DNA of 64,000 nucleotides from Alteromonas sp. 5E99-2 (GCF_017368475.1 NZ_JAFNJE010000004.1:62001-126000), one strand, 5' to 3'; shown: positions 24,561 through 35,096, counted from the stretch's first letter. Made by a program: numbers and translations. The notes: generated from the letters alone by a model not told the origin.

Positions 24561-25688
24561 TTGAGCCGTTTCCGCAAGCAAGATAATTTATTAGGGCAAT
24601 CCAATAGTTTTTTAGAGATATTAGAGCAAATATCTCAAATCGCCCCACTAAATAAACCCGTATTGGTTATTGGTGAGCGCGGCACAGGTAAAGAGCTTAT
24701 CGCTGCTCGGTTGCATTATTTGTCTAAGCGCTGGGATCAAACTTATCTTAAATTAAATTGTGCTGCATTAAGTGAAAGTTTGTTGGAGTCAGAACTGTTT
24801 GGCTATGAAGCAGGCGCATTTACCGGCGCATCGAAGCGCCGAGAAGGTCGCTTTGAAGTCGCTGACAACGGTACCTTATTTTTAGATGAACTAGGGAACA
24901 CATCTGGCTTAATCCAAGAAAAACTATTACGTGTTATAGAATATGGTGAATTCGAGAGGGTCGGTGGAAGTAGAAGTGTAAAAGTTGACGTACGTATTAT
25001 TGCAGCAACAAATGAAAATCTTCCCGCTTTGGCTGAATCTGGCGAGTTTAGAGCTGATCTGTTGGATAGGCTCGCATTCGACGTTATTACTATTCCCCCA
25101 TTGCGTGAACGGCGAGACGATATCATAGATCTAGCGGAGCACTTCGCAATGAGTATGACAAAAGAGCTAGAAATGGAGTTATTCAGTGGCTTTTCAAAGA
25201 ACGCAAAGCAGATATTGTTAGATTATGATTGGCCGGGGAATATTCGAGAATTAAAAAACGTTGTTGAACGTGCAGTTTACCGAAACAACAACCCCCATGT
25301 ACCCGTCCATGAAATTGTATTGGACCCGTTTGAATCCCCTTTCAAACCAAAATCTAGAACCAAGACTAAAGATAGAGCTCAACATATTGATCCACTGAAA
25401 GATGAAAGTGATTCAGTCTTAGACAAAGCCAATTCAAACTCATCCATTTCTGAGCAACCTCAAATTGCACCGAATACCAGTCCTTCCTTTAGCTTTCCAT
25501 TAAATCTAAAAGAGACCTCTCAGAATTTTGAAATAGATCTGATTAAAAGTGCACTCGCAGAATGCCAATTTAGTCAGAAACGTACAGCAGAACAATTAGG
25601 CTTAACTTATCATCAACTTAGAGGCTACCTGAAAAAGTATAATTTGTTAGAATCTTCTACACAGAATATCAACGGCAAGTCGGTATAA
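24561..25688 (+). CDS. pspF: Psp operon transcriptional activator PspF
   Basis: A 375-residue sigma-54 enhancer-binding protein. It starts at TTG 24561 (AAGGAA about 8 bases before). The AAA+ domain has Walker A GERGTGKE, the intact sigma-54-contacting GAFTGA at residues 85-90, Walker B GTLFLDE, and DLLDRLAFDV. A spacer of about 70 variable residues follows, then a Fis-type helix-turn-helix (CQFSQKRTAEQLGLTYHQLRGYL). It is longer than E. coli PspF (325) because of the linker. No response-regulator domain, as in PspF, which PspA controls. Its stop is directly followed by sapA. Confidence 0.94.
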   Translation: MSRFRKQDNLLGQSNSFLEILEQISQIAPLNKPVLVIGERGTGKELIAARLHYLSKRWDQTYLKLNCAALSESLLESELFGYEAGAFTGASKRREGRFEVADNGTLFLDELGNTSGLIQEKLLRVIEYGEFERVGGSRSVKVDVRIIAATNENLPALAESGEFRADLLDRLAFDVITIPPLRERRDDIIDLAEHFAMSMTKELEMELFSGFSKNAKQILLDYDWPGNIRELKNVVERAVYRNNNPHVPVHEIVLDPFESPFKPKSRTKTKDRAQHIDPLKDESDSVLDKANSNSSISEQPQIAPNTSPSFSFPLNLKETSQNFEIDLIKSALAECQFSQKRTAEQLGLTYHQLRGYLKKYNLLESSTQNINGKSV

Positions 25689-27308
25689 ATGAACACTCAT
25701 TTACTAAATACATGTATCATTGGTGTGTTAGTTTTACTAATCAGCGCATGTTCTCAATCTAATCTCGACAGCATTGCATCTGATTCAATTGTCTATTGTT
25801 CAGAGAGTGATCCAAATACTTTTAACCCGCAACTCGATACCTATGCAACTACAGCTGATGCATCTTCATACCAAATATATAACCGACTAATTGAATTCGA
25901 CCCTATTGATGGAAAAATAATCCCGTCTCTTGCTAGTAGTTGGCTAGTAAGTAAAGATGGCCTTACTTATACTTTTCAATTGCGCCGCGGTGTTAATTTT
26001 CACACAACATCGTATTTTACACCGACACGTTCATTTAATGCTGATGATGTAGTGTTTAGCATTAACCGTTGGCGTAATGAATCTCATCCCTACCACCATG
26101 TATCAGGTGGCCGTTATCCTTACTTTCAAAGTTTAAAGCTCTCGAAATTTATTAAAGAAGTTAAAAGAATAAATGGATACAGGGTACAAATTACACTTAA
26201 CCAACGGGATAGTTCTTTTCTAGCCAACCTTGCTACAGATTTTTCAATTATCTTATCCGCAGAGTACGCCCAAAATTTACTTATAAACAACCAACCAGAA
26301 CAGATCGACAGTTATCCAATTGGTACGGGGCCGTTCAAATATCAAGATTATACAAAAGGCCAGGTTATTTATTTTAAAAAGCATGATGATTATTGGAAAG
26401 ACGAAAAGACAGTCAATAATTTAATTTATGATATTACTCCCAAAAGTACTCTTCGGCTCGCTAAACTAGTGACTGGCGAATGCGACATTATTGCCTTCCC
26501 TTCCCAATCGGAGCTTGACGTTATTGTCGATAGAGATGATTTAGTGTTAGACCAATCGCCTTCATTAAACATTGGTTACTGGGCGTTTAACACCCAAAAG
26601 GCGCCTTTCAACGACCCTAACGTACGAAGAGCTTTAGCCTACGCCATTGATAAAAATTCATTACTCGAAACCGTTTACTTAGGAAAAGCGACCCCAGCTA
26701 ATACACTTATTCCTCCCACGAGTTGGGCTCATAGCGAAGATGTTAACGATACGTCTTACAACCCAATATTGGCTCGTAAACTACTTGACGAAGCCGGCAT
26801 TGAACCCGGCTTTACAATGACAATTTGGGCAACCCCACTTATTCGAGACTACAATCCCAATGCAAAACAAATGGCAGAACTTATTCAGCAATATTTAGCC
26901 GACGTCTTAATTAACGTTAATATAGTTAATCGAGACTGGACGCCTTTTATAGAAAAGTTAAACCTCGGAGAGCATGACTCAGTGTTGCTAGGTTGGTCAG
27001 CAGACAATGGAGATCCTGATAATTTCTATCGACCTCTACTTAGCTGCGATGCTATCCCCTCAGGGACAAACGTTGCAAGGTGGTGTAATGACGACTATGA
27101 CCAATTGGTTTATCAAGCACTACAAACCGATGATATCGCACAAAGACAACTGATCTATGAAGAAGTTAACCATCTAATTGCTAAGCAAATTCCAATTGTA
27201 CCCATCGCCCACTCTTTGAGCTATCAAGCGTATAACAAGCAGTTAATAGGTTTGACTAATAATCCTTATGGCGCGATACGGTTTTCTGGTGTGAGTAAAA
27301 GCCAATGA
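25689..27308 (+). CDS. sapA: SapA-like peptide-binding lipoprotein of the Sap ABC transporter
   Basis: A 539-residue solute-binding protein of the dipeptide/oligopeptide family (SBP_bac_5). The lipobox LISAC gives Cys20-21 near the N-terminus. The SBP_bac_5 signature region IYNRLIEFDPIDGKIIPSLASSW and later DDVVFSINRW and RRALAYAIDKNSLL are present. Translation starts one base after the pspF stop and overlaps sapB by four bases. In enterics and Haemophilus the Sap transporter binds antimicrobial peptides and contributes to potassium uptake and haem import; the ligand here is unknown. Confidence 0.88.
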   Translation: MNTHLLNTCIIGVLVLLISACSQSNLDSIASDSIVYCSESDPNTFNPQLDTYATTADASSYQIYNRLIEFDPIDGKIIPSLASSWLVSKDGLTYTFQLRRGVNFHTTSYFTPTRSFNADDVVFSINRWRNESHPYHHVSGGRYPYFQSLKLSKFIKEVKRINGYRVQITLNQRDSSFLANLATDFSIILSAEYAQNLLINNQPEQIDSYPIGTGPFKYQDYTKGQVIYFKKHDDYWKDEKTVNNLIYDITPKSTLRLAKLVTGECDIIAFPSQSELDVIVDRDDLVLDQSPSLNIGYWAFNTQKAPFNDPNVRRALAYAIDKNSLLETVYLGKATPANTLIPPTSWAHSEDVNDTSYNPILARKLLDEAGIEPGFTMTIWATPLIRDYNPNAKQMAELIQQYLADVLINVNIVNRDWTPFIEKLNLGEHDSVLLGWSADNGDPDNFYRPLLSCDAIPSGTNVARWCNDDYDQLVYQALQTDDIAQRQLIYEEVNHLIAKQIPIVPIAHSLSYQAYNKQLIGLTNNPYGAIRFSGVSKSQ

Positions 27309-28336
27309 TGGCAGTTATAATCAGGTACCTTTTATTATTTGTCATCACTCTCAGTGTACTGATTTGCTTTTCGCTTGCACTCGCACACATGTTTCCAGGA
27401 GACCCATTAACTAACTTATCAGGCGTCACAACAGAGAACGCCAAAGTCATTGAACACCTTGCTAATAAGTGGGCAATTGACACCAACCCCATTCATTACT
27501 TTATGAATTATTGTTCGCTGTTACTACAAGGTGATTGGGGAATAAGTACAATATCAGGTAACCAATTGGCTGCTGATATGGCTCGTGTTATTCCAGCGAC
27601 AATAGAACTGAGCATTTATTCAGCTTTCATCGCTATTTGTATTGGTGTTCCTTTAGGATGCATTGCGGGAATAAAAGCCTATACAAAAATAGATTATAGT
27701 ATTAATGCGGCCTCCATTATTCAGTATTCAACGCCCGTTTTTTGGAGTGGACTAGCATTTATACTTATATTTTGTTTTCAACTTAAACTATTCCCGCTAT
27801 CTGGACGAATTTCCGTATTATTTAATATTCCGCATCAAACCGGCTTCGTCTTAATCGACATATTCTTAGCTGAGAACATCGACCGCAAAGCTGCTTTTAT
27901 GAATTGTCTGCATCACATGGTTTTACCTAGTCTTGCCGTAGGTTTAGTTTCTGCAGCTGCGCTAGCTCGTCTTGTTAGACGTTCTGTTATAGATGTATTA
28001 AACAAGCCTTATATTTCTGCTGCGCGTTCTAGAGGTCTTCCATTTAAGACTATATTCTTTAATCATGTACTTAGAAACTCATTACTTCCAGTATTGCCAT
28101 TAGCAGCTATACAAATTACCACTCTAATTACCAATGCTATGATTATCGAAGTGTTGTTTTCTTGGCCTGGTGTTGGTAATTTTTTACTGCAAGCTATTTA
28201 TCAACAAGATTACTCTGCATTGCGCATTGGGATGCTAGTCGTTTCCACACTCGTTATCTCCTTGACCATTTTTGCTGATTTACTAAATAGAATAATTGAT
28301 CCCAAAAAAGGGAGTGTCTCTGATGTCTCGATTTAG
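27305..28336 (+). CDS. sapB: Sap transporter permease SapB
   Basis: A 343-residue permease of the DppB type with six or so membrane helices (for example YLLLFVITLSVLICFSLALAHMF at the N-terminus). The EAA motif for ATPase contact, ISAARSRGLPFKTIFFNHVLRNSLLP, is near residue 240. It begins ATGATG, overlapping sapA by four bases, and overlaps sapC by 14 bases. Confidence 0.88.
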   Translation: MMAVIIRYLLLFVITLSVLICFSLALAHMFPGDPLTNLSGVTTENAKVIEHLANKWAIDTNPIHYFMNYCSLLLQGDWGISTISGNQLAADMARVIPATIELSIYSAFIAICIGVPLGCIAGIKAYTKIDYSINAASIIQYSTPVFWSGLAFILIFCFQLKLFPLSGRISVLFNIPHQTGFVLIDIFLAENIDRKAAFMNCLHHMVLPSLAVGLVSAAALARLVRRSVIDVLNKPYISAARSRGLPFKTIFFNHVLRNSLLPVLPLAAIQITTLITNAMIIEVLFSWPGVGNFLLQAIYQQDYSALRIGMLVVSTLVISLTIFADLLNRIIDPKKGSVSDVSI

Positions 28337-29216
28337 CCTTTACGAAGAAGAATTTCATCCTGCTCCTTGGCGGCAAACATGGCACTCATTCAAAGAAGAT
28401 CATGTATCTATGATTGGCTTTATTCTGTTTTTAACAATGGTTAGTTTAGCATTACTGGCTCCATTACTCGCTCCAACATCCCCTTCGGTTCAAAACACTG
28501 ATGCTTTGATTCTTCCACCTAGTTGGGATACTGCAGGCAGTATTAATTTCATATTAGGTACAGATGCATTAGGCCGAGATGTTTTATCTAGATTAATGTA
28601 TGCAAGCAGAGTCACCTTTAGCAGTGCCCTAACAGTTGTTTTAATATCACTTTTAGTGGGTGTGACTGTTGGTACGTTAGCAGGAATGCTTAGAGGTATA
28701 CGTTCTTCGGTTTTAAACCATTTACTCGACGCATTAATGGCAATCCCGACATTATTAATTGCCATTATCATTGTAGGCATCTTCGGTGTCGGTTTATTAA
28801 ATACCATTTGGGCAATAACCTTAGCACTTATACCTCAGTTTATTCACGTTACGAGAAATTATGTTAGTGAACAAATGGATAACGACTATATTCGTGCATC
28901 TAAATTAGATGGGGCGACTCCGTTTCAAATTTTTTATTACTCCTTGTTACCCAACTTATCAGAAATGCTAGTTGTCCAGGGGACTCTAGCCATGTCTATT
29001 GCAATCATTGATATTAGTGCCTTAGGTTTTCTAAATCTAGGTGCGCAATCCCCCACCCCAGAATTAGGAGCAATGCTTGCGGAAGGATTAGATATTGCCT
29101 ATATCACTCCATGGAATATCATCCTTCCTGGATTGTTTATTTTTCTTTTTGTCTTAGCGATAAATATCGTTGGAGACGGTTTAAGAGCGGCTTTACGCGC
29201 TAGGACTAGTCGCTAA
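28323..29216 (+). CDS. sapC: Sap transporter permease SapC
   Basis: A 297-residue permease of the DppC type. It has a cytoplasmic N-terminal segment (EEFHPAPWRQTWHSFKEDHV), six membrane helices, and the EAA loop YIRASKLDGATPFQIFYYSLLPNLSE. The start is at ATG 28323 (GGGAG 9 bases before), giving a 14-base overlap with sapB. The stop TAA shares its last base with the sapD ATG. Confidence 0.88.
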   Translation: MSRFSLYEEEFHPAPWRQTWHSFKEDHVSMIGFILFLTMVSLALLAPLLAPTSPSVQNTDALILPPSWDTAGSINFILGTDALGRDVLSRLMYASRVTFSSALTVVLISLLVGVTVGTLAGMLRGIRSSVLNHLLDALMAIPTLLIAIIIVGIFGVGLLNTIWAITLALIPQFIHVTRNYVSEQMDNDYIRASKLDGATPFQIFYYSLLPNLSEMLVVQGTLAMSIAIIDISALGFLNLGAQSPTPELGAMLAEGLDIAYITPWNIILPGLFIFLFVLAINIVGDGLRAALRARTSR

Positions 29217-30211
29217 TGCCGTTATTAGATATTAAGAATTTAACCCTCGAAATTCCCCACGAAGGGAAGCTCATAAAAGCACTTGATAAAGTAAGCCTAA
29301 CGGTGAGAGAAGGTGAGATAAGAGCGCTAGTCGGTGAATCAGGCTCAGGTAAAAGTATTATTGTTACCGTCATATCTGGCGCAACGCCACCAAATTGGCG
29401 AGTAACCGCAGACAGAATGACGTGGAACGGTGAGGATTTACTTAATATTTCGGCGGAACGTCGGCGCACAATAATGAATCGGGAAATAGCCGTAGTTTTC
29501 CAAAACCCACTAACAGCGCTAGATCCATCAGTAAAAATTGGAGCTCAAATAAAAGAGAGTATTCCCAATGAGCTCGTTGTAGGGAAATATTTCTGGCAAA
29601 GAGCAGCAAGACGGAAAAAAACAACCATATCCACACTTCATAAGGTTGGAATTAAAGACCATTTAGGAGTGATGAACTCATATCCTCATGAAATATCTAC
29701 CGGCATAGGGCAAAGAATAATGCTGGCTATGGCACTGGTTGCGCAGCCCAAGATAATCATAGCTGACGATCCCACACGAGGTATGGAAACAAAAACAAAA
29801 ACTCAGATACTAAAACTATTAACTAAGCTTAATGTGACTCGTTCTGTTGCCGTTTTGTTTGTAAGTCATGATTTACTTGCTATAGCCAGTATGGCCAATA
29901 GTATGACGGTGCTATATTGCGGCCAAACCGTAGAGTCGGGAAAGATGAAAAACCTTAAAAAACGCCCTTTACACCCCTATACAAAAGCCCTCATCGACAG
30001 TGCGCCAAGTTTTCGTTCTGATTTATCCCATAAAACGTTACTCCCAGCCTTATCAGGAAGTATACCCGCTTTACAAAATGTTCCCATCGGATGCAGACTT
30101 GGGCCTAGATGCCCAAGAGCGCAGCGAGAATGTGTAAACGTACCGTCACCCCGGCGAATACATGAGCATACTTATAGTTGTCACTTTCCTCTACATAGGG
30201 AAAAACGTTAA
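29216..30211 (+). CDS. sapD: Sap transporter ATPase SapD, with altered motifs
   Basis: A 331-residue ABC ATPase of the oligopeptide type with the C-terminal zinc-cysteine element (CRLGPRCPRAQRECV). Walker A is GESGSGKS. The signature is not LSGGQ but STGIGQ. The Walker B reads IIIADDP, so the catalytic glutamate is an aspartate (D185). E. coli SapD also has a divergent signature but keeps the glutamate. With SapF it would power the transporter; here the catalytic site of this half may be weak or silent. It shares one base with sapC. Confidence 0.86.
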   Translation: MPLLDIKNLTLEIPHEGKLIKALDKVSLTVREGEIRALVGESGSGKSIIVTVISGATPPNWRVTADRMTWNGEDLLNISAERRRTIMNREIAVVFQNPLTALDPSVKIGAQIKESIPNELVVGKYFWQRAARRKKTTISTLHKVGIKDHLGVMNSYPHEISTGIGQRIMLAMALVAQPKIIIADDPTRGMETKTKTQILKLLTKLNVTRSVAVLFVSHDLLAIASMANSMTVLYCGQTVESGKMKNLKKRPLHPYTKALIDSAPSFRSDLSHKTLLPALSGSIPALQNVPIGCRLGPRCPRAQRECVNVPSPRRIHEHTYSCHFPLHREKR

Positions 30212-30212
30212 T

Positions 30213-30968
30213 ATGGCTTTGATTGTCAACGAGCTTTATCACATATCAAATAAAACCAAATTCGAACTTGGGCCGATTTCGGTTACGGTTGAAAAAGGAA
30301 AGTCTTTGGCCATCATTGGTGAGAACCAGTCGGGTAAATCACTTCTTGCCAAGATTCTAGTTGGTGCGACTAAGCTTAGCGGAGGGAATATTGTGTTACA
30401 CGGAGTACGCAGTGATAGCCGTGAACGTAAAAAAGCAATTCGAATGATGTTTCAGTTTAGTAGTCATACCCTCAACCCGTCGTTATCCGTTAAAAAAATA
30501 TTAGAAGAGCCATTAATACGAAATACATCATTGTCTGCTACAGAGCGAGTTTTTCTAATTGAACAAACGTTAATACAGGTTGGCTTACTACGGGAACATT
30601 TGCACTTCTATAGGCACATGTTGTCAGACGGACAACAGCAACGGATTGCATTAGCTAGAGCGATTATTTTATCACCGAAAGTACTTGTAGCAGATGAGCC
30701 TTTTGCAACCTTAGACCCATCAATACGTTCGCAGACCATCAATCTTATATTAAAGCTACAAGATGAATTAGGGCTTTCCTTTATTTTTATTAGCCACAAC
30801 CTTGGAATTGTAAGGCACATCGCGGACAATGTGATGGTTTTAGATAAGGGAAAAGCCGTAGAAATAGGAAAAACAGAAACCATTTTTCGCTGGCCTAAAC
30901 ACGATGTCACCAAAAGACTGATAACATCCTATCAGTCCTTGATTCCTCAACAAACCTTAACGGATTAA
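30213..30968 (+). CDS. sapF: Sap transporter ATPase SapF
   Basis: A 251-residue ABC ATPase. Walker A GENQSGKS, signature LSDGQQQR, Walker [13 protein letters not shown] with an intact glutamate, so it is the better-preserved ATPase of the pair. The start at 30213 is placed after the sapD stop; the frame is open upstream to 30162, but this extension overlaps sapD. The 3' end overlaps the oppositely oriented oadB stop by four bases, so there is no room for a terminator between them. Confidence 0.87.
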   Translation: MALIVNELYHISNKTKFELGPISVTVEKGKSLAIIGENQSGKSLLAKILVGATKLSGGNIVLHGVRSDSRERKKAIRMMFQFSSHTLNPSLSVKKILEEPLIRNTSLSATERVFLIEQTLIQVGLLREHLHFYRHMLSDGQQQRIALARAIILSPKVLVADEPFATLDPSIRSQTINLILKLQDELGLSFIFISHNLGIVRHIADNVMVLDKGKAVEIGKTETIFRWPKHDVTKRLITSYQSLIPQQTLTD

Positions 30969-32095
30969 CCTACTAGCGCAAGTAATATTCCAGCGGCAAC
31001 GGCTGAACCGAGTACACCAGCTACGTTAGGCCCCATAGCATGCATCAATAAGAAGTTTTGGGGGTTAGCTTCCAATCCCACTTTATTCACTACACGAGCC
31101 GCCATAGGCACTGCTGATACGCCTGCGGCACCGATAAGAGGGTTTATTGGCGTACTACTAAATTTCGCTAGTACTTTTGCCATTAACACACCAGCCGCCG
31201 TGCCAATCGCAAACGCAATCGCACCCAATCCCAAAATGCCTAATGTTTCTACCGTTAAAAATTTCTCAGCGGATAACTTTGAACCCACAGCCAAACCTAA
31301 AAAGATAGTAACGGTATTAATAAGTTCGTTTTGAGCAGTATTAGATAACCTGTCGACTACACCGCTTTCTTTCATCAAGTTGCCAAAACAAAACATACCT
31401 ACTAGCGGTGTTGCTGAGGGTAAGAATAAAATCGTTAACAATAGAACCGCCAGCGGAAAGAGTATTTTTTCTCTTTTAGAAACAATTTTGAGCTGCTCCA
31501 TTTCGATTTTTCTTTCATCTTCAGAAGTCAGTAATTTCATGATTGGTGGCTGAATAATAGGCACCAATGCCATATATGAATAAGCAGCGACAGCAATTGC
31601 ACCCAGAAGATCTGGTGCAAGCTTAGAGGCTAAGAAAATCGCAGTTGGCCCATCCGCCCCGCCTATTATGGCAATTGCCGACGCATCACTTAAAGAAAAT
31701 TCAAACCCAGGCACAAAATTTAATGCAATTGCACCAAATAACGTTGCAAAAATACCAAACTGGGCCGCGGCACCCAACAGTAGAACTCGAGGGTTAGCAA
31801 TAAGGGCGCTGAAATCTGTCATAGCACCAACACCCATAAATATAAGTAAAGGGAAAACCCCAGTATCGATACCAATATGGTAAATGTAATGTAGTAACCC
31901 ACCGACTTCGCTAAAGCCCGCTAACGGAATATTCGTTAAAAGTGCACCAAAACCAATTGGAAACAATAATAGGGGTTCAAACTTTTTAACAATGGCTAGG
32001 TACAGTAAACCGCACCCCACAATCATCATAATAACTTGCCCTAGTATGAAATGAGGAAAAGCCGTGCTTTGCCATAAAATTTCTAACTTTTCCAT
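30965..32095 (-). CDS. oadB: Oxaloacetate decarboxylase, sodium-pumping beta subunit
   Basis: A 376-residue integral membrane protein. It has multiple hydrophobic segments and the family motifs [10 protein letters not shown] near residue 150 and [13 protein letters not shown] near 320 (the re-entrant regions that bind Na+). It couples decarboxylation of carboxybiotin to sodium export. It lies three bases after oadA and converges on sapF. Confidence 0.95.
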   Translation of the reverse strand: MEKLEILWQSTAFPHFILGQVIMMIVGCGLLYLAIVKKFEPLLLFPIGFGALLTNIPLAGFSEVGGLLHYIYHIGIDTGVFPLLIFMGVGAMTDFSALIANPRVLLLGAAAQFGIFATLFGAIALNFVPGFEFSLSDASAIAIIGGADGPTAIFLASKLAPDLLGAIAVAAYSYMALVPIIQPPIMKLLTSEDERKIEMEQLKIVSKREKILFPLAVLLLTILFLPSATPLVGMFCFGNLMKESGVVDRLSNTAQNELINTVTIFLGLAVGSKLSAEKFLTVETLGILGLGAIAFAIGTAAGVLMAKVLAKFSSTPINPLIGAAGVSAVPMAARVVNKVGLEANPQNFLLMHAMGPNVAGVLGSAVAAGILLALVG

Positions 32096-32098
32096 TTA

Positions 32099-33889
32099 TT
32101 ACCCCAAAGTCAGTAAAGGTTGACCAGCAGACACACTGTCGCCTTCTTTAGCAACAACCGATGCAACTGTGCCTGTATACGCACTTCTGATCTCAGTTTC
32201 CATCTTCATAGCTTCTAGAATGACAACTACGTCACCTTCAGCGACTGCTTGTCCCGGAGAAACCAAAACTTTGAATACATTTCCAGCCAGAGGTGAATTA
32301 ATGGTGTTAGATGCTACTGTTGTGGCTGCAACGTGTGGCGTTGCGGTTTGCGTGCTCACACTTGGACTAGCAACGTCTATGCTCGCTAACGACCCAGTAG
32401 GCCCAATAGCAACTTTATAGGCTTTGCCATCCACAGTAACGTCGTATTGCCCTAATTCTGAACCCGCCTCAGATACATCTGTTACAGTGGTGTTCTGTGC
32501 AGATATTGGTGCGTCTTCAAATGCACTTGGGTTGTTTCTATTTTGGAGAAATTTAAGCCCAATTTGTGGAAACAGTGCATACGTCAGTACATCATCGACT
32601 TTTTCATCTGCAAAAGTAAAAGATTCAGATTTTGATAACTCAGTGAGCTCTTCAGTTAGCTTTTCAAACTCATCATCTAGCACATCAGCAGGACGGCAAG
32701 TAATAGGCTCTTTTCCGTCGAGTACTTTTGCTTGGAGTTCAGCGTTAACTGGTGCAGCTGTTTTTCCGTATTCGCCTTTCAACACACCGGCGGTTTCCTT
32801 CGATATACTCTTATACCGTTCACCAGTAAGTACGTTAAGCACAGATTGAGTACCAACAATTTGAGATGTTGGGGTAACTAATGGAATGAAGCCTAAATCT
32901 TCACGAACTCGAGGAATTTCTTTTAACACTTCTTCGAACTTGTCTTCAGCCCCTTGCTCTTTCAGCTGGCTTTCCATGTTAGTTAACATGCCACCAGGAA
33001 CTTGCGCTAGCAAAATACGAGCATCAACGCCTTTTAAACTTCCTTCAAACTGCGCATACTTTTGACGTACATCTCTGAAATAAGATGCGATTGGCTCAAG
33101 CTGCTCTAATGATAACCCTGTATCTCTAGCGGTGTTTTCCAGTATAGACACAATCGTTTCTGTTGCAGTATGACCATAAGTCATACTCATTGGTGAAATT
33201 GCTGTGTCGAGAATATCAATTCCCGCATCAATGGCTTTTTGATAGGTTGCTGTACTCAGCCCTGTTGTAGCATGACATTGCATCGCGATAGGAACACTTA
33301 CGGTTTCTTTCAAGCCTTTAACCAGAGCTTCACAGTCGTATGGCTTAAGTAATCCTGCCATGTCTTTTATACAAATAGAATGCACACCTAAGTCTTCAAT
33401 TTGTTTAGCCATATCAAGCCAAGTTTGCAAATTATGAACTGGGCTTACTGTATATGACAACGTACCTTGAGCATGAGCACCACAATCAATAGTGGCGGCA
33501 ACAGCAGTTTTAAGGTTTCGAACATCATTCATCGCATCAAAAATACGAAAAACATCCACACCATTAGTGTGTGCACGCTCAACAAACTTAGTCACTACAT
33601 CATCAGCATAATGTCTATAGCCCAAAAGGTTTTGACCTCTTAGTAACATTTGCTGCTTGGTATTTGGCATTGCCGCCTTTAGTTGCCTAATACGCTCCCA
33701 CGGATCTTCACCTAAATAACGAATACAAGAATCAAACGTCGCACCACCCCAAGATTCAACGGACCAATATCCTACTTTATCCAATGCTTCCGCTATAGGA
33801 AGCATATCTTCAAGGCGCAAACGCGTGGCTAGCAACGATTGATGCGCATCGCGCAATACTAGCTCTGTAATCGCTAAAGGTTGAGTCAT
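32099..33889 (-). CDS. oadA: Oxaloacetate decarboxylase alpha subunit (biotin enzyme)
   Basis: A 596-residue alpha subunit: a carboxyltransferase domain at residues 1-260 starting [19 protein letters not shown] with metal ligand motif MQCHATTGL, a middle PYC/OADA domain, a proline/alanine/threonine linker, and a biotinyl domain with EAMKMETEI. The biotinylated lysine is K562. It transfers the carboxyl of oxaloacetate to biotin, and the beta subunit then releases it while exporting Na+. It sits between oadG and oadB in the usual order. Confidence 0.96.
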   Translation of the reverse strand: MTQPLAITELVLRDAHQSLLATRLRLEDMLPIAEALDKVGYWSVESWGGATFDSCIRYLGEDPWERIRQLKAAMPNTKQQMLLRGQNLLGYRHYADDVVTKFVERAHTNGVDVFRIFDAMNDVRNLKTAVAATIDCGAHAQGTLSYTVSPVHNLQTWLDMAKQIEDLGVHSICIKDMAGLLKPYDCEALVKGLKETVSVPIAMQCHATTGLSTATYQKAIDAGIDILDTAISPMSMTYGHTATETIVSILENTARDTGLSLEQLEPIASYFRDVRQKYAQFEGSLKGVDARILLAQVPGGMLTNMESQLKEQGAEDKFEEVLKEIPRVREDLGFIPLVTPTSQIVGTQSVLNVLTGERYKSISKETAGVLKGEYGKTAAPVNAELQAKVLDGKEPITCRPADVLDDEFEKLTEELTELSKSESFTFADEKVDDVLTYALFPQIGLKFLQNRNNPSAFEDAPISAQNTTVTDVSEAGSELGQYDVTVDGKAYKVAIGPTGSLASIDVASPSVSTQTATPHVAATTVASNTINSPLAGNVFKVLVSPGQAVAEGDVVVILEAMKMETEIRSAYTGTVASVVAKEGDSVSAGQPLLTLG

Positions 33890-33909
33890 AATAGATCCTC
33901 GTTTTCGTC

Positions 33910-34179
33910 TTATTTCTTAAGGTGCATGGCAAAAGCAGCGTTTATGGCCGCAATATGCTCTTTCGAGATTTCTTTTTCTGCTTCTGATTGAGCATTAGAA
34001 ACACTAGAAGTTGCAGCGGAAACATCATCTGAACTCTGTTCTGGAAATAATGAGCACAACCAGCTTAATCCGTTAACTGCTGCAATTAGCAAAGCGAGAA
34101 AAAGAAACACAACAAGCATACCAACAAACATCAAGGATGCCGCTTCGGTAAGTTGTGAAGTAACAAGTTCCTGAGCCAT
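33910..34179 (-). CDS. oadG: Oxaloacetate decarboxylase gamma subunit
   Basis: An 89-residue subunit with one membrane helix ([24 protein letters not shown]) and a polar C-terminal tail that binds zinc and links alpha to beta. First gene of oadGAB, 20 bases before oadA. The tail ends [13 protein letters not shown], typical of OadG. Confidence 0.92.
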   Translation of the reverse strand: MAQELVTSQLTEAASLMFVGMLVVFLFLALLIAAVNGLSWLCSLFPEQSSDDVSAATSSVSNAQSEAEKEISKEHIAAINAAFAMHLKK

Positions 34180-34324
34180 GAAATGTCCTCAATTTACTGT
34201 ATTTTAGAAAAACTGGCGTAGTCCGCAAACTACTCATATGCAAATCTCAAGCTGCATATTAACAAATAACAGCCTTAAACGCCTAATTATTCATTAAACT
34301 TGAAATTTTATTCTCTTTCAGGCA

Positions 34325-34353
34325 TAAAAAAACCGCTCAAAGAGCGGTTTTTC
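34325..34353 (-). terminator. Terminator of the tRNA transcript
   Basis: AAACCGCTC (34330-34338), loop AAA, GAGCGGTTT (34342-34350). On the minus strand the stem is followed by a T-tract (seven T's from the preceding A's). It lies five bases beyond the last tRNA-Arg and shields oadG from the tRNA transcript. Confidence 0.9.
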
Positions 34354-34357
34354 TAAT

Positions 34358-34434
34358 TGGCGCGTGTGGAAGGATTCGAACCTCCGACCGCCTGGTTCGT
34401 AGCCAGGTACTCTATCCAGCTGAGCTACACACGC
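34358..34434 (-). tRNA. tRNA-Arg (ACG), copy 1
   Basis: A 77-nt tRNA with encoded CCA. Acceptor GCGTGTG pairs with CACACGC; the anticodon loop CTACGAA gives ACG. The sequence is identical to the neighbouring copy except for base pair 6:67 (T-A here, C-G there). Confidence 0.98.
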
Positions 34435-34443
34435 ATTGTTTGT

Positions 34444-34520
34444 TGGCGCGTGCGGAAGGATTCGAACCTCCGACCGCCTGGTTCGTAGCCAGGTACTCTA
34501 TCCAGCTGAGCTACGCACGC
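34444..34520 (-). tRNA. tRNA-Arg (ACG), copy 2
   Basis: A 77-nt tRNA with encoded CCA; acceptor GCGTGCG/CGCACGC and anticodon ACG. It is nine bases upstream (in transcription) of copy 1. One compensated base-pair change distinguishes the two. Confidence 0.98.
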
Positions 34521-34534
34521 GCAATAAACAAAAC

Positions 34535-34626
<92 letters not shown>

Positions 34627-34641
34627 GGAATGTGGGAGCGA

Positions 34642-34669
34642 ATTCTACTGATTAAGTAAGGGAAGTCAA
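34642..34669 (-). promoter_or_regulatory. Promoter of the tRNA-Ser/tRNA-Arg cluster
   Basis: TTGACT (34664-34669) and TAGAAT (34642-34647) are 16 bases apart on the minus strand. The discriminator after the -10 box is CGCTCCC, GC-rich as in stringently controlled stable-RNA promoters. The tRNA-Ser 5' end is about 16 bases after the -10. Confidence 0.8.
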
Positions 34670-34759
34670 CGCTTTTTTAAACTTAAACAGTGCGCTTGCT
34701 GTTAAATTAAACAAACGCAAAGAATTGCTTAAAATACAGGCTATAAGCTAGCGTATATT

Positions 34760-34966
34760 TTACTGGTTACCATTATTATCGGTAGAAATAGGTTGACCCG
34801 TTTTTTCAGCCTGAATACGCATGTAAATTTCTTCACGATGCACAGAGACTTCTTTAGGAGCGTTAACTCCGATGCGAACTTGATTACCCTTTACACCTAA
34901 TACCGTAACTGTCACTTCGTCACCAACCATTAGAGTTTCGCCTACGCGGCGTGTTAATATAAGCAT
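34760..34966 (-). CDS. csrA: Carbon storage regulator CsrA
   Basis: A 68-residue Csr[38 protein letters not shown], with the RNA-binding R44-type region in VSVHREEI. A dimeric RNA-binding regulator that recognises GGA motifs in mRNA leaders and controls motility and carbon storage. Lies between alaS and the tRNA cluster, its usual place. Confidence 0.98.
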   Translation of the reverse strand: MLILTRRVGETLMVGDEVTVTVLGVKGNQVRIGVNAPKEVSVHREEIYMRIQAEKTGQPISTDNNGNQ

Positions 34967-35096
34967 TATTTTGCTCCTATTGTTCCATTAATTGTAGCAT
35001 CCTGATATCAATATGAATTTGACACGACTCAAACCCAAATTTATACCTCTACCGATACTTTCGTATTGTTTATCTTCTTGCAACTAGACCGTTCAA

